Assembly (NCBI GenBank): GCA_946482325.1 | Contig: CAMLRA010000062.1 | Location: 1-21,019, forward strand | Source: an uncultured Chromatiaceae bacterium | Lineage (GTDB): Bacteria; Pseudomonadota; Gammaproteobacteria; Enterobacterales; Alteromonadaceae | Direction of reading: 5' to 3' | DNA length: 21,019 bases | Shown: in pieces, positions 7,023 to 15,032 of the stretch | How positions within the stretch are numbered: the stretch's first letter is position 1 | How the letters are laid out: each line of letters opens with the position of its first letter | Position numbers and translations under genes: made by a program | The notes under the pieces: generated by a model | What the model saw: the letters and a program-made list of their open reading frames with translations, nothing else | Database searches by the model: none | Told to the model about the DNA's origin: nothing

Positions 7023-9098
7023 CTATAACTGACTATTGTTGAAATTGCAGCCGTTTTTTTCGCTAAATTGTTGAAAACTGATAGGGTGATGTAAAGCGCG
7101 GCCCTGCAATGCATCTACGCGAAGCCGCTGACAATGGGCGATTTGTGCCTGTGTTTCCACTTGTGCCGCAATGACCCGTATGCCGATGCCATGACAAATA
7201 TGCGTCATAGTTTCAACAAAGAAACGGGTATCCGCTTCTTCCAGTGCCCGGATAAAACTGCCATCGATTTTTATGAAATCGACATTCAGCCCTTGCAGGT
7301 ACCGGAATGAACTGAAACTGGCGCCGAAGCGTTCAATCGTGACTGCAGCTCCGACGGCTTTGACCTTGTCGAAGAATTGTTTAGCCGAACCAATAGCGCC
7401 TAATGTTGCTTGTTCATTGACCTCAAACACCAGTTGCGGCAATTGCGCCTGATTACTGCTGATGGTGTTGACCAGCCACAGCGTAAACTGCTCGTCATGC
7501 AGGGCACTTTTACTGAGGTTAATCGCAAAGCGGCCGGTTAAACCACGGAGCTGGCTGAGGATATAACTGACCAGCGCTTTATCGAGCAACAAGGACACTC
7601 CAAGCCGCTCTGCCATCGCAAAAACATCGGCAGACGCCAGTTGCTGGCCATGACTGGAAAAACGCACAAAAGTTTCGATATACACCAGCTCTTGCTGTTG
7701 ATACACCGGTTGCACTTCGAGGCTAAACATCTGTGCCATGTCGCCTGATACCTGCAGACTGGTATCAGAGAATCCTGCTGATGTGTCTGACACAACCGAG
7801 CGGGTGAATTGATGCAAAATGTCTTGCCAGTTACTGCGGCTCAATGGCAGCTCAGCATTAAGTCCCTGACTGGTCTCTGCCGGATGCAGCTGCTGGCGTG
7901 CCTGTTCGCTGTCGAGCCGGCTGAGCGTAGTGCTGAGATCTTCACCGGCATTTAGTTTGCGCATCACGACAGCAGCAAAACCACTTGGATACTGGTCGAT
8001 ACGGGCAATTTCGAAGGTTTGTTGTAAGCCACGGCGGAAGTCGTCTGCGCTGCTTTGGCCAGCCCGCAACAATACAGCAAATTCAGAACCGGAAATGCGG
8101 AACAGCTGGGCAGAGTCTTGGCCGCGCACGTGGTGCAGCAGTAAATCTGAGGCCTTTTGCACGTACAAATCGCCGGCGGCATAACCCTGCTGGTCGTTCA
8201 CATGCTTCAGTGAACTCAACGCCACCAGCATCATATAGTGCTGGTCATCTTGATTGCCGCTCAGTTGGTTCAGGGCGGTGAACGACTGCATCAGGGCGCG
8301 GCGGTTTGGCAACGTGGTCAGGGGGTCCAGATAAACCTGTTGATTGAGCTGCTCGGCGCGGTCGTTCATTTCATCGAAATTACGCCGCACATGCGCAACC
8401 ATCCGGTTCAGCGCGCGGACTACGGCCTGCAACTCCGTGGTCATCGGCATATAGTCCAGTAATTCAAAGCGTTTTTCGGCCAGGTTTTGTGCTTGTTTTT
8501 CAATATCTTTCAGTGGTTTTAACACCGCGATCAGCAACACGTGCACAGCAACCAGGGCCAGCAAACAAATCAGCAGACTGTTCCAGAACACCGCCTTGGT
8601 GTGACGCCACAGGCTTTGATAGGCGTAACCCGGATGCGCCTGAACCTGCAGACTGCCGGCGATGCGCCAGCCATCGTTGACTTCGGAAGTCATCACGGGC
8701 GGGTCGAGATGAAACCAATGAATAAACCAGGCCGGTACTTCGTCCAGTTCTAACCGTGCCGTCCGGTCAAACACCACTTGTTGTTGGGTGTTGGTGTATT
8801 TCATTTTCAGATAAGCACCGGAGTCAAAAATCGCCGACACCATAGTTTCTGCCACGGTAATGTCAGCCCCCCCCACATAAGGTGAAATCGATAATCCCAG
8901 GCTGTTAGCGGTGTCTTTGGCGGATTGTGATAACTGCGTGTCGAGATAACTGCGCATATTGCTGGTACTGACCAGCACTGAACTGACAAAGGTTAACAAC
9001 GCCAGTAAAACCAGTAACACGCTGAGTTGCAGATTCAGGGAAATGCCGCGGCTTGGCGCCTGGCTTTCGGCCGAAGGTGGATTTTGCTGATCGGTCAT
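7023..9098 (-). CDS. lapD: LapD-type c-di-GMP receptor (degenerate GGDEF-EAL)
   Basis: This 691-aa inner-membrane signalling protein has a short cytoplasmic N-terminus, TM1 (about 21-44), a periplasmic LapD/MoxY-type sensor-output domain (about 48-165), TM2 (about 172-193), a HAMP linker (194-245), GGDEF (about 256-400) and EAL (about 445-680). The enzymatic motifs are broken, as expected of LapD: GGDEF reads SGSEF (336-340), EAL reads ETF (475-477) and the DDFG motif reads ERFG (589-592). This is therefore a receptor rather than a cyclase or phosphodiesterase. Residue Trp124 in VPAWFIHWF lies near the tryptophan that binds LapG in Pseudomonas LapD. When c-di-GMP is bound, LapD sequesters LapG and surface adhesin is kept. 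The lapG gene lies immediately upstream, 75 bases away. Confidence 0.92.
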   Translation of the reverse strand: MTDQQNPPSAESQAPSRGISLNLQLSVLLVLLALLTFVSSVLVSTSNMRSYLDTQLSQSAKDTANSLGLSISPYVGGADITVAETMVSAIFDSGAYLKMKYTNTQQQVVFDRTARLELDEVPAWFIHWFHLDPPVMTSEVNDGWRIAGSLQVQAHPGYAYQSLWRHTKAVFWNSLLICLLALVAVHVLLIAVLKPLKDIEKQAQNLAEKRFELLDYMPMTTELQAVVRALNRMVAHVRRNFDEMNDRAEQLNQQVYLDPLTTLPNRRALMQSFTALNQLSGNQDDQHYMMLVALSSLKHVNDQQGYAAGDLYVQKASDLLLHHVRGQDSAQLFRISGSEFAVLLRAGQSSADDFRRGLQQTFEIARIDQYPSGFAAVVMRKLNAGEDLSTTLSRLDSEQARQQLHPAETSQGLNAELPLSRSNWQDILHQFTRSVVSDTSAGFSDTSLQVSGDMAQMFSLEVQPVYQQQELVYIETFVRFSSHGQQLASADVFAMAERLGVSLLLDKALVSYILSQLRGLTGRFAINLSKSALHDEQFTLWLVNTISSNQAQLPQLVFEVNEQATLGAIGSAKQFFDKVKAVGAAVTIERFGASFSSFRYLQGLNVDFIKIDGSFIRALEEADTRFFVETMTHICHGIGIRVIAAQVETQAQIAHCQRLRVDALQGRALHHPISFQQFSEKNGCNFNNSQL

Positions 9099-9173
9099 GA
9101 GGTTAGTGCCTTAGCGGCTGTGGCCGTCTTTTTTGTTGTTATATCAATAAGTGCATAGGCAGCAAACATTTTT

Positions 9174-9860
9174 TTACTGGCCCCGTTCAATTTTTTCTAA
9201 AACGGCTAGCCAGTGGCTGTTGCCTTTATGATTTTGTACTTTATGACCAAGTCCACCGGCCCGTGCCAACCACAAGCCACTGGCGTTAAAGCTATACACT
9301 GGTTTTAAATCCGTGCGTTCAGACGCAGAGCGGATCTCCGTGTCAAGGTTGTCCAGTACGAGCGGGTAATCCTGTGGATTTTCAAAATAGACCAGCACCA
9401 TATGCGGTTCATTTTGCCGCAGGGCCCGCACGTACATCAGTCTTAATTTGTCATCGGGGATGCCAAGGGCGCGCAGCATAAAATACTTCAGGATGCTGTA
9501 GTCCTCGCAGTCGCCGGCACCGGTGCCGAGAGATTCAAGCGGAGAGGCCCAATAGTCTGTCTGGCCCCAGTGCTGCTGGTCACTGACAAACCGGACCTGA
9601 CGGTTGGCAAACTGATTCACCTGATGCAGTTTATTCCAGTCCGACTCGTGTTGGTGTTCGCTGATAAAGTCGCGCAGGGCGACTACGCGCTCATAGCCAT
9701 CGGCGTTATATTGCTGGCGGGCTTGTTGCAGCGTAGTGTCCGGCAATGTATAGACGGCGCCGGGCGGTGAAGGGACCAGCGTCTGAAACACCAGAGGTAA
9801 CCACAGAGCAAGACGGCTGATAACCGGTTTCCTTCTCAACGTCGGTGCTGGACTGCGCAA
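9174..9860 (-). CDS. lapG: LapG-type periplasmic cysteine protease (BTLCP)
   Basis: This 228-aa bacterial transglutaminase-like cysteine proteinase cleaves the N-terminus of LapA-type adhesins and releases them from the outer membrane when c-di-GMP is low. The catalytic triad is visible: Cys118 in GAGDCEDYS, His153 in EPHMVLVYF and Asp170 in VLDNLD. Asp117, Glu119 and Asp120 match the calcium site known from Legionella LapG. A signal peptide spans about residues 13-35 (LALWLPLVFQTLV...PPGA). The start is uncertain: TTG 9860 has no clear Shine-Dalgarno, and TTG 9839 would give a shorter, more usual n-region. A second open frame overlaps the 5' end. Next to lapD, the function is well supported; the adhesin substrate is not in the window. 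Confidence 0.9.
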   Translation of the reverse strand: MRSPAPTLRRKPVISRLALWLPLVFQTLVPSPPGAVYTLPDTTLQQARQQYNADGYERVVALRDFISEHQHESDWNKLHQVNQFANRQVRFVSDQQHWGQTDYWASPLESLGTGAGDCEDYSILKYFMLRALGIPDDKLRLMYVRALRQNEPHMVLVYFENPQDYPLVLDNLDTEIRSASERTDLKPVYSFNASGLWLARAGGLGHKVQNHKGNSHWLAVLEKIERGQ

Positions 9861-10099
9861 TGACGGCTAATTGCAAGGGATAAGTGGCAAAGATTAGCAT
9901 AACGGCGAAGAGGGCAGCAATGACCGGCCCTTGCAGCAACCTAGTGAAAATACTCCGGTTTTAGGCAAAAACCGCTGCAGAACAAGCCTGAGTTGGTTGT
10001 TTTATCAGCAAAAGCGAAAACAAATGCATAAAGCGCATGCTTCAGTCGCACCAATGCAATAAAATTCATCCGTAATGCGTCCTTAAGGGCCGGTTTTCA

Positions 10100-10129
10100 T
10101 TGCCTAAGTACCGTTAAATACGGTATAAA
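10100..10129 (+). promoter_or_regulatory. Candidate galU promoter
   Basis: TTGCCT (10100-10105, 4 of 6) and TATAAA (10124-10129, 5 of 6) are separated by 18 bases. An inverted repeat, TACCGT/ACGGTA with a 5-base centre (10109-10125), fills the spacer and may bind a regulator. Initiation near 10136 would leave a leader of about 120 bases. Assigned by eye. Confidence 0.4.
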
Positions 10130-10133
10130 TTCT

Positions 10134-10145
10134 GCCTGATCAGGC
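10134..10145. promoter_or_regulatory. 12-base perfect palindrome near the galU transcription start
   Basis: GCCTGATCAGGC is self-complementary without a loop and lies five to sixteen bases after the candidate -10. Its form suits a dimeric repressor operator, but no known operator is recognised. Confidence 0.3.
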
Positions 10146-10258
10146 TTATTGCAGCCGTTTTTCAAAGCCTGAAACACACCCGGATGGTGTTGTTGGTTTT
10201 CTACTTCGCTGCAGTCTGATAGGGAAGATCAGGGTTTAAATCAACAGAAGAGTGTTTC

Positions 10259-11200
10259 ATGGAATCAAATAAAGCTGTATCTGCAACGACCCGTCTGATT
10301 GAAGATCGCGCTGTAACGCGCGCAGTGATCCCCGTGGCAGGCCTTGGCACCCGAATGCTTCCGGCCACGAAAGCTATGCCAAAAGAAATGCTGCCGATTG
10401 TTGATAAGCCATTGATTCAGTATGTCGTACAAGAAGCCGTCGCTGCGGGCATTACTGAAATAGTGCTGGTCACTCATTCCTCGAAAAACAGCATCGAAAA
10501 CCATTTTGATACTTCGTTTGAACTCGAAGCCACGCTGGAAAAACGCGTCAAGCGCCAGCTGCTGGATGAAGTTCGTAATATTACGCCAAAAAATGTCACC
10601 GTTATTTCTGTCCGTCAGCCACATGCGCTGGGCTTGGGCCACGCGATTTTATGTGCCCGGCCAGTGGTGCGAAATCACCCGTTTGCAGTGTTACTGCCGG
10701 ACGTCATTATCAATCAGTACCAAAGCAATCTGAAAAAAGACAATCTGGCCGAAATGATTAAACGCTATGAAGCGACCGGCCACAGCCAAATCATGGTGGA
10801 GCCAGTGCCAGCCAACATGGTTAATCAATACGGTATTGTGAATGTCGGTGGGGCCGCACTGGCACCGGGTGACAGCATTCAGGTCAGCGATATGGTTGAA
10901 AAACCCGATATCGACGAAGCGCCAAGCAATTTGTCTATCACCGGCCGTTATGTGTTATCGCCGGCCATTTGGGACTTACTTGAATTCACTCCACCAGGCG
11001 CCGGCGACGAAATTCAGCTGACAGACGGTTTGCATCAGTTACGGTTACTGGAAACCATCGAGGCTTATCATATCAAAGGCAAATCCCATGATTGCGGCAG
11101 CAAACTCGGATATGCCATGGCGAACGCCGAATATGCGCTGAATGCGCCTTTTGGTGCGGAATATAAAGCCAGATTGCTGGAGCTGTTAAACGGTCAGTAA
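10259..11200 (+). CDS. galU: UTP-glucose-1-phosphate uridylyltransferase GalU
   Basis: GalU makes UDP-glucose from UTP and glucose 1-phosphate in the cytoplasm; it feeds Ugd, the next gene, and the glycosyltransferases. The protein has 313 aa, slightly longer than the roughly 302 aa of E. coli. It carries the nucleotide-binding signature [20 protein letters not shown] (residues 24-43), [32 protein letters not shown] and [12 protein letters not shown]. The final [12 protein letters not shown] segment is also typical. The first 20 residues are extra compared with E. coli and differ from the family core, but ATG 10259 has an AGAAGAG-type site upstream and no nearer ATG precedes the conserved core. 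It heads the plus-strand polysaccharide locus; 198 bases separate it from ugd. Confidence 0.96.
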   Translation: MESNKAVSATTRLIEDRAVTRAVIPVAGLGTRMLPATKAMPKEMLPIVDKPLIQYVVQEAVAAGITEIVLVTHSSKNSIENHFDTSFELEATLEKRVKRQLLDEVRNITPKNVTVISVRQPHALGLGHAILCARPVVRNHPFAVLLPDVIINQYQSNLKKDNLAEMIKRYEATGHSQIMVEPVPANMVNQYGIVNVGGAALAPGDSIQVSDMVEKPDIDEAPSNLSITGRYVLSPAIWDLLEFTPPGAGDEIQLTDGLHQLRLLETIEAYHIKGKSHDCGSKLGYAMANAEYALNAPFGAEYKARLLELLNGQ

Positions 11201-11296
11201 GATTGGGAACGTTTCGGTGCCGAAGTGACGACTATAACAGTTGGGTCGCTACTGAAGGGATGCCGTTTCACGCTCGTCAGCGCAGACTGAGTTACC

Positions 11297-11318
11297 GGAT
11301 TGGCAGCAGACAGCCAAT
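11297..11318. promoter_or_regulatory. Inverted repeat in the galU-ugd gap
   Basis: GATTGGC and GCCAATC form a perfect 7-bp stem around an 8-base loop. No T run follows, so it is not a standard terminator. It may be an operator or a processing site between galU and the polysaccharide genes. Otherwise the 198-base gap holds nothing I can identify. Confidence 0.3.
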
Positions 11319-11398
11319 CAGCACCAACAAACGCAGCCCGTCATACGGCATAAATTCAGCCAATAACTGGCAATGACTTAAACAGGTTTGTATCGCGG

Positions 11399-12565
11399 AT
11401 GAAAATAGCAATTGCAGGTACCGGGTATGTTGGTTTATCCAACGCGATTTTACTGGCCCAGCACAATGAAGTGGTCGCCCTGGATATCCTCCAGAGCAAA
11501 GTCGACAAACTCAATCAAAAACAATCACCGATTGTCGACACTGAAATCGAAGATTATCTGGCCAACAAGCCGCTGAATTTTCGCGCAACCACCGACAAAA
11601 CCGATGCATACAAAGACGCGGCCTTTGTCATTATCGCGACGCCGACCGATTACGACCCGGATACGAACAAGTTTGATACCAGCTCGGTTGAGTCAGTCAT
11701 CAACGACGTGATGGCGATAAACCCAACCGCGGTGATGGTAATTAAATCGACGGTGCCGGTTGGCTACACCAAAAAAGTGAAGCAAAAGCTGTGCTGCAAT
11801 AACCTGATGTTTTCGCCCGAATTTTTACGCGAAGGCCGGGCTCTGTACGACAACCTGCATCCGTCACGCATTATCGTGGGTGAAAAATCAGCCCGCGCTC
11901 AGCAGTTTGCCGACTTGTTAGCCCAGGGCGCTATCAAACAAAATATTCCAACCTTATTGGTCGACAGCACTGAAGCTGAAGCGGTGAAGCTGTTTTCCAA
12001 CACCTACTTAGCGATGCGGGTGTCGTTTTTTAATGAACTGGACACTTACGCCGAAACGCATGGCTTAAACAGCCGCCAAATCATTGAAGGCGTCGGCTTA
12101 GACCCACGCATCGGTAACCACTACAACAACCCGTCTTTTGGTTATGGCGGTTATTGTTTACCCAAAGACACCAAGCAATTGCTGCGTAACTTTGACGATG
12201 TGCCGAACAACCTGATCCAGGCCATTGTCGACGCCAACACCACACGCAAAGACCATATCGCTTTTGCCATCTTAAACCGTCAGCCCAAAGTAGTGGGCGT
12301 GTACCGGTTGATTATGAAAGCCGGCTCCGACAATTTCCGCGCCTCCAGCATCCAGGGCATTATGAAACGTATTAAAGCCAAGGGCGTGGAAGTGATCATT
12401 TATGAGCCGGTGCTGACCGAAGACAGCTTTTACAACTCCAAGGTCATTCGCGATTTAGCCGAATTTAAGGCAAAAAGCGATGTCATCGTCACCAACCGCA
12501 TGGTGCCAGAGCTGGATGATGTAAAAGACAAGATTTATACGCGGGATTTGTTTGGTAGTGATTAA
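11399..12565 (+). CDS. ugd: UDP-glucose 6-dehydrogenase Ugd
   Basis: Ugd oxidises UDP-glucose twice with NAD to UDP-glucuronate, a precursor of acidic exopolysaccharides. The protein has 388 aa, equal to E. coli Ugd, and is very close to it by recall. The Rossmann motif [10 protein letters not shown] lies at residues 7-16, [10 protein letters not shown] at 115-124, FSPEFLREG at 138-146 and the catalytic Cys253 in [14 protein letters not shown]. The C-terminal [13 protein letters not shown] and YTRDLFGSD are also conserved. It follows galU, so the substrate is made by the neighbouring enzyme. The G/C content is like that of the flanking housekeeping genes, which places it on the stable side of the locus before the variable core begins. 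Confidence 0.97.
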   Translation: MKIAIAGTGYVGLSNAILLAQHNEVVALDILQSKVDKLNQKQSPIVDTEIEDYLANKPLNFRATTDKTDAYKDAAFVIIATPTDYDPDTNKFDTSSVESVINDVMAINPTAVMVIKSTVPVGYTKKVKQKLCCNNLMFSPEFLREGRALYDNLHPSRIIVGEKSARAQQFADLLAQGAIKQNIPTLLVDSTEAEAVKLFSNTYLAMRVSFFNELDTYAETHGLNSRQIIEGVGLDPRIGNHYNNPSFGYGGYCLPKDTKQLLRNFDDVPNNLIQAIVDANTTRKDHIAFAILNRQPKVVGVYRLIMKAGSDNFRASSIQGIMKRIKAKGVEVIIYEPVLTEDSFYNSKVIRDLAEFKAKSDVIVTNRMVPELDDVKDKIYTRDLFGSD

Positions 12566-12649
12566 ACCGCTCCGGACACAGTATTCACCGATAGCGCACG
12601 GTTCAACGAAGTTCCGTTATTAAACCGCCTGAACAAAAGGGAATTGTTG

Positions 12650-13909
12650 TTGGCCAACTATCACAAAGGCGCAGTCTTCATGCTGGCGGAGAAGCTGTTT
12701 AAAATGGCTTCTCAGTTGCTGGTACTGGTGCTGATGGCGCGAGTTTTGCCGCCACAGGAACTTGGCCAGCTGATGTATTGCTTTGCCTTGGCATCGATTT
12801 TTTTGTTTTTAAATCAATTAGGTCTCGACACCTTATTGGTGAAAAAATTTATCGACCAGTGGCGCAAGAAAACCTCATTGCTTTGGCATGCGTTCAGCGC
12901 CCGGTTGCTGGCGGCTGTGCTTTGTGTGTTGTTGGTCAATTTGCTCGGGCTTTGGCTGGTTGAACCACAACACAGAACTATCTTGCTTTGCATCTCTTTG
13001 TACCATCTGTTTTTACCATTTAGCACTTTCGAATGGTTTTATCAGGCCGAAGGGCGCAGTGACCGCGCTGCAATCGGTTTAATCCTCGGGCAGGTTTTTG
13101 GTCTGTGCGTGCGGCTTTATGCCATTTTCTACCAGCCGGATTTACTGCTTTTCGCCTCGGCGTATGTACTCGAAGTCGCAGTCACTGCTGCAGTTTATTT
13201 GCTAATGGCCAAACAGGAACGGCTCAGCAAACCCAAACTGATGTCGCTACAGCGCATGGAAAATCTGACGCGCGAAGCATTTCCGCTAATGATCTCCGGT
13301 GCAGTGATCCTGTTATATATGAAGATTGATCAGGTGATGCTGGGGTATTTGTCATCAGAATCAGAGGTGGCTTACTACGTGGCAGCGACCCGGCTGAGTG
13401 AAGCCTGGTATTTTGTGGGGCTGACTTTGATTGCAGCGTATTATCCGAAGCTGATGAAAATCAAAAGTAGTAATTTTATAAAATACACTAAACACTTAGT
13501 ACTATTGGTGAGAATTCTTTTTTGGTCAGCAATTGCACTTGCTTTTTTTACTTTTGTTTTCTCTAAAGAGCTTATTTTGTTTTTGTATGGCAATAACTAC
13601 ATTTATTCATCGATTGTTCTTTCCATTACTATATTCTGTGTTCCGTTTGTGTATCTTGGTGCTATTTCGTCTCGGTTGTATGTGGATAGTGGCAACGGAT
13701 TTGGAGTCCTTTACAGATCGATCTTTGGTCTTGCTACTAATTTAATGCTAAATTTTTTGCTGATTCCGAAGTATGGTGCCATTGGTGCCGCATTTTCATC
13801 ACTCGCTGCTCAAATGATTACTGGATTCTTTGCTAATTTTTTACTTGGTTCAGATGGTAGAGCGATTTCAAAAATACAACTGAGCGTTATCTGGAGATAT
13901 AATGGCTAG
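12650..13909 (+). CDS. wzx: Wzx-type polysaccharide repeat-unit flippase
   Basis: This protein of about 419 aa is a MATE/PST-type membrane protein with about 12 hydrophobic segments. Flippases of this type move undecaprenyl-linked repeat units across the inner membrane. Typical features are the N-terminal amphipathic start followed by ELGQLMYCFALASIFLFLNQ, FSTFEWFYQAEG, MKIDQVMLGYLSSESEVAYY and the C-terminal PKYGAIGAAFSSLAAQ. I prefer TTG 12650, seven bases after AGGGA, over TTG 12644 or 12647; ATG 12680 is a further option. Base composition changes inside the gene: 13381-13440 has 34 G+C of 60, while 13441-13500 has 15 of 60. The 3' end therefore appears to belong to an imported segment. 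Its stop overlaps the wzy start by eight bases. Confidence 0.88.
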   Translation: MANYHKGAVFMLAEKLFKMASQLLVLVLMARVLPPQELGQLMYCFALASIFLFLNQLGLDTLLVKKFIDQWRKKTSLLWHAFSARLLAAVLCVLLVNLLGLWLVEPQHRTILLCISLYHLFLPFSTFEWFYQAEGRSDRAAIGLILGQVFGLCVRLYAIFYQPDLLLFASAYVLEVAVTAAVYLLMAKQERLSKPKLMSLQRMENLTREAFPLMISGAVILLYMKIDQVMLGYLSSESEVAYYVAATRLSEAWYFVGLTLIAAYYPKLMKIKSSNFIKYTKHLVLLVRILFWSAIALAFFTFVFSKELILFLYGNNYIYSSIVLSITIFCVPFVYLGAISSRLYVDSGNGFGVLYRSIFGLATNLMLNFLLIPKYGAIGAAFSSLAAQMITGFFANFLLGSDGRAISKIQLSVIWRYNG

Positions 13910-15032
13910 GGCTGTTTTTTTACTGTATTTTTTTATCTCTTTAATACTTTGTGTGTTTTTCACTTATGTGAAAACTTATCAAATGCCGTTTAGTTATGAG
14001 CAAATTTTTGAAATTTCTGAGATATTTCATTATTCAGCTTACCTTCTAGTGGGTGTGTTTTTTTTCTTAATAGGTTATCACTGCGTTAGATTGCAAACTA
14101 CTACAATTAGTAGCGTTTCTTTTGATTCTGCCATTGATAGACTTCACAAGTATCGCAAATTATTTATATCTGCTCAGCTGCTTATTGTTTTTTATTTTGT
14201 TTCTAAGTTGTTTGTAGGTATTGAATACGAAAATGGAGAGCAGTACGTAAAAAACTATAGACCGCTTGGTGATAAAATTAGTTCGTTATTGTTGCTTATT
14301 CAATCTGCTTTAGTGGTTTTTTTATCTAAGCATGCTAGGGATAGGGTGTTGGTTATATCATGCTCACTAGTAATTTCATTTATGTTTGCCTGGATAGACG
14401 CTAGTCGGGCTGCAGTGCTTCCTCTTGTAGGTGTAGTTTATATTTTCTACAAAAAGAAAAAATATATTCATTTTTCTTTTTATTTTGCGCTGCTTATACT
14501 TTTTTACATGATGGCTATAGTTGGGCGATCTTATGTGGATAGAATTGGTTATGGAGCTCTGGGGGAAATTGTAAATACTACAATTACTGGGTTTGATGAG
14601 GTTCTTGTATGGGTTGTGAGTTACTTCACGGCTTTTAGCATTTTTCAGTTCGCTTATGTAACTAGGGATGCCTTGGGGGACTATACATTTTATGATTTGA
14701 TATACTCAATAGTGCCAGTTCCATCTTTTTTTTGGGGAAATGTTCCAGACTACGACAATTGGCGTGCGGATGAATTCCGACCCATGGGGGCGGTTAGTGA
14801 AGTGTTCAGAGTGTCTCAGTATGCTATGTATTTTTATTTTTTTATAGTAGGTTGCCTAGCAAAGTTTGTTGATGGAATTAAAATAAACACCCTAAAGCTA
14901 TTTGCGCTTGCGGTTTTTCTAATGACCAGCGTCATGATGTTTCAGTACAACCTTAGGACCATACAATGGTTTTATCATCTAATTATTATTTTGTTTTTGT
15001 TTGACTATTTATACTTTAGGAGACGTGTTTGA
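13902..15032 (+). CDS. wzy: Wzy-type polysaccharide polymerase
   Basis: This 376-aa, highly hydrophobic protein has about ten membrane segments and long runs of Phe, Ile, Leu and Tyr. It resembles O-antigen/oligosaccharide repeat-unit polymerases, which join flipped repeat units at the periplasmic face. Wzy proteins are too divergent to identify by motif; the call rests on topology, length, position just after wzx and before glycosyltransferases, and the strong AT bias typical of wzy. A large periplasmic loop lies near residues 250-300 (YSIVPVPSFFWGNVPDYDNW, then RPMGAVSEVFR), a usual site for catalytic Arg residues. ATG 13902 overlaps the wzx stop by eight bases. It lies wholly inside the low-GC island, so the polymer linkage is probably strain-specific. 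Confidence 0.78.
   Translation: MARAVFLLYFFISLILCVFFTYVKTYQMPFSYEQIFEISEIFHYSAYLLVGVFFFLIGYHCVRLQTTTISSVSFDSAIDRLHKYRKLFISAQLLIVFYFVSKLFVGIEYENGEQYVKNYRPLGDKISSLLLLIQSALVVFLSKHARDRVLVISCSLVISFMFAWIDASRAAVLPLVGVVYIFYKKKKYIHFSFYFALLILFYMMAIVGRSYVDRIGYGALGEIVNTTITGFDEVLVWVVSYFTAFSIFQFAYVTRDALGDYTFYDLIYSIVPVPSFFWGNVPDYDNWRADEFRPMGAVSEVFRVSQYAMYFYFFIVGCLAKFVDGIKINTLKLFALAVFLMTSVMMFQYNLRTIQWFYHLIIILFLFDYLYFRRRV
15018..15022 (+). promoter_or_regulatory. Ribosome binding site favouring TTG 15029
   Basis: AGGAG lies six bases before TTG 15029 and twelve before ATG 15035. The spacing favours the TTG, which also overlaps the wzy stop by three bases. Confidence 0.5.

Larger units (their letters stand above)
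9861..10258. other. Non-coding region between divergent lapG and galU
   Basis: About 400 bases separate the lapG start from the galU start. It must hold both promoters. On the + side I see a candidate galU promoter (10100-10129) and a perfect 12-base palindrome at the expected start of transcription. On the lapG side I cannot find a convincing promoter. No JUMPstart/ops element, RNA gene or conserved open frame is visible, except an overlapping frame that starts on the minus strand near 9939. Confidence 0.6.

Noticed and set aside
6983..7114. N-terminal extension of the small secreted protein
   Set aside because: It overlaps the 3' end of lapD and places a signal peptide in the middle of the protein; ATG 6982 has a ribosome site.
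10081..12643. JUMPstart/ops antitermination element before the polysaccharide genes
   Set aside because: No GGCGGTAGC-type core was found in the gaps before galU, ugd or wzx.
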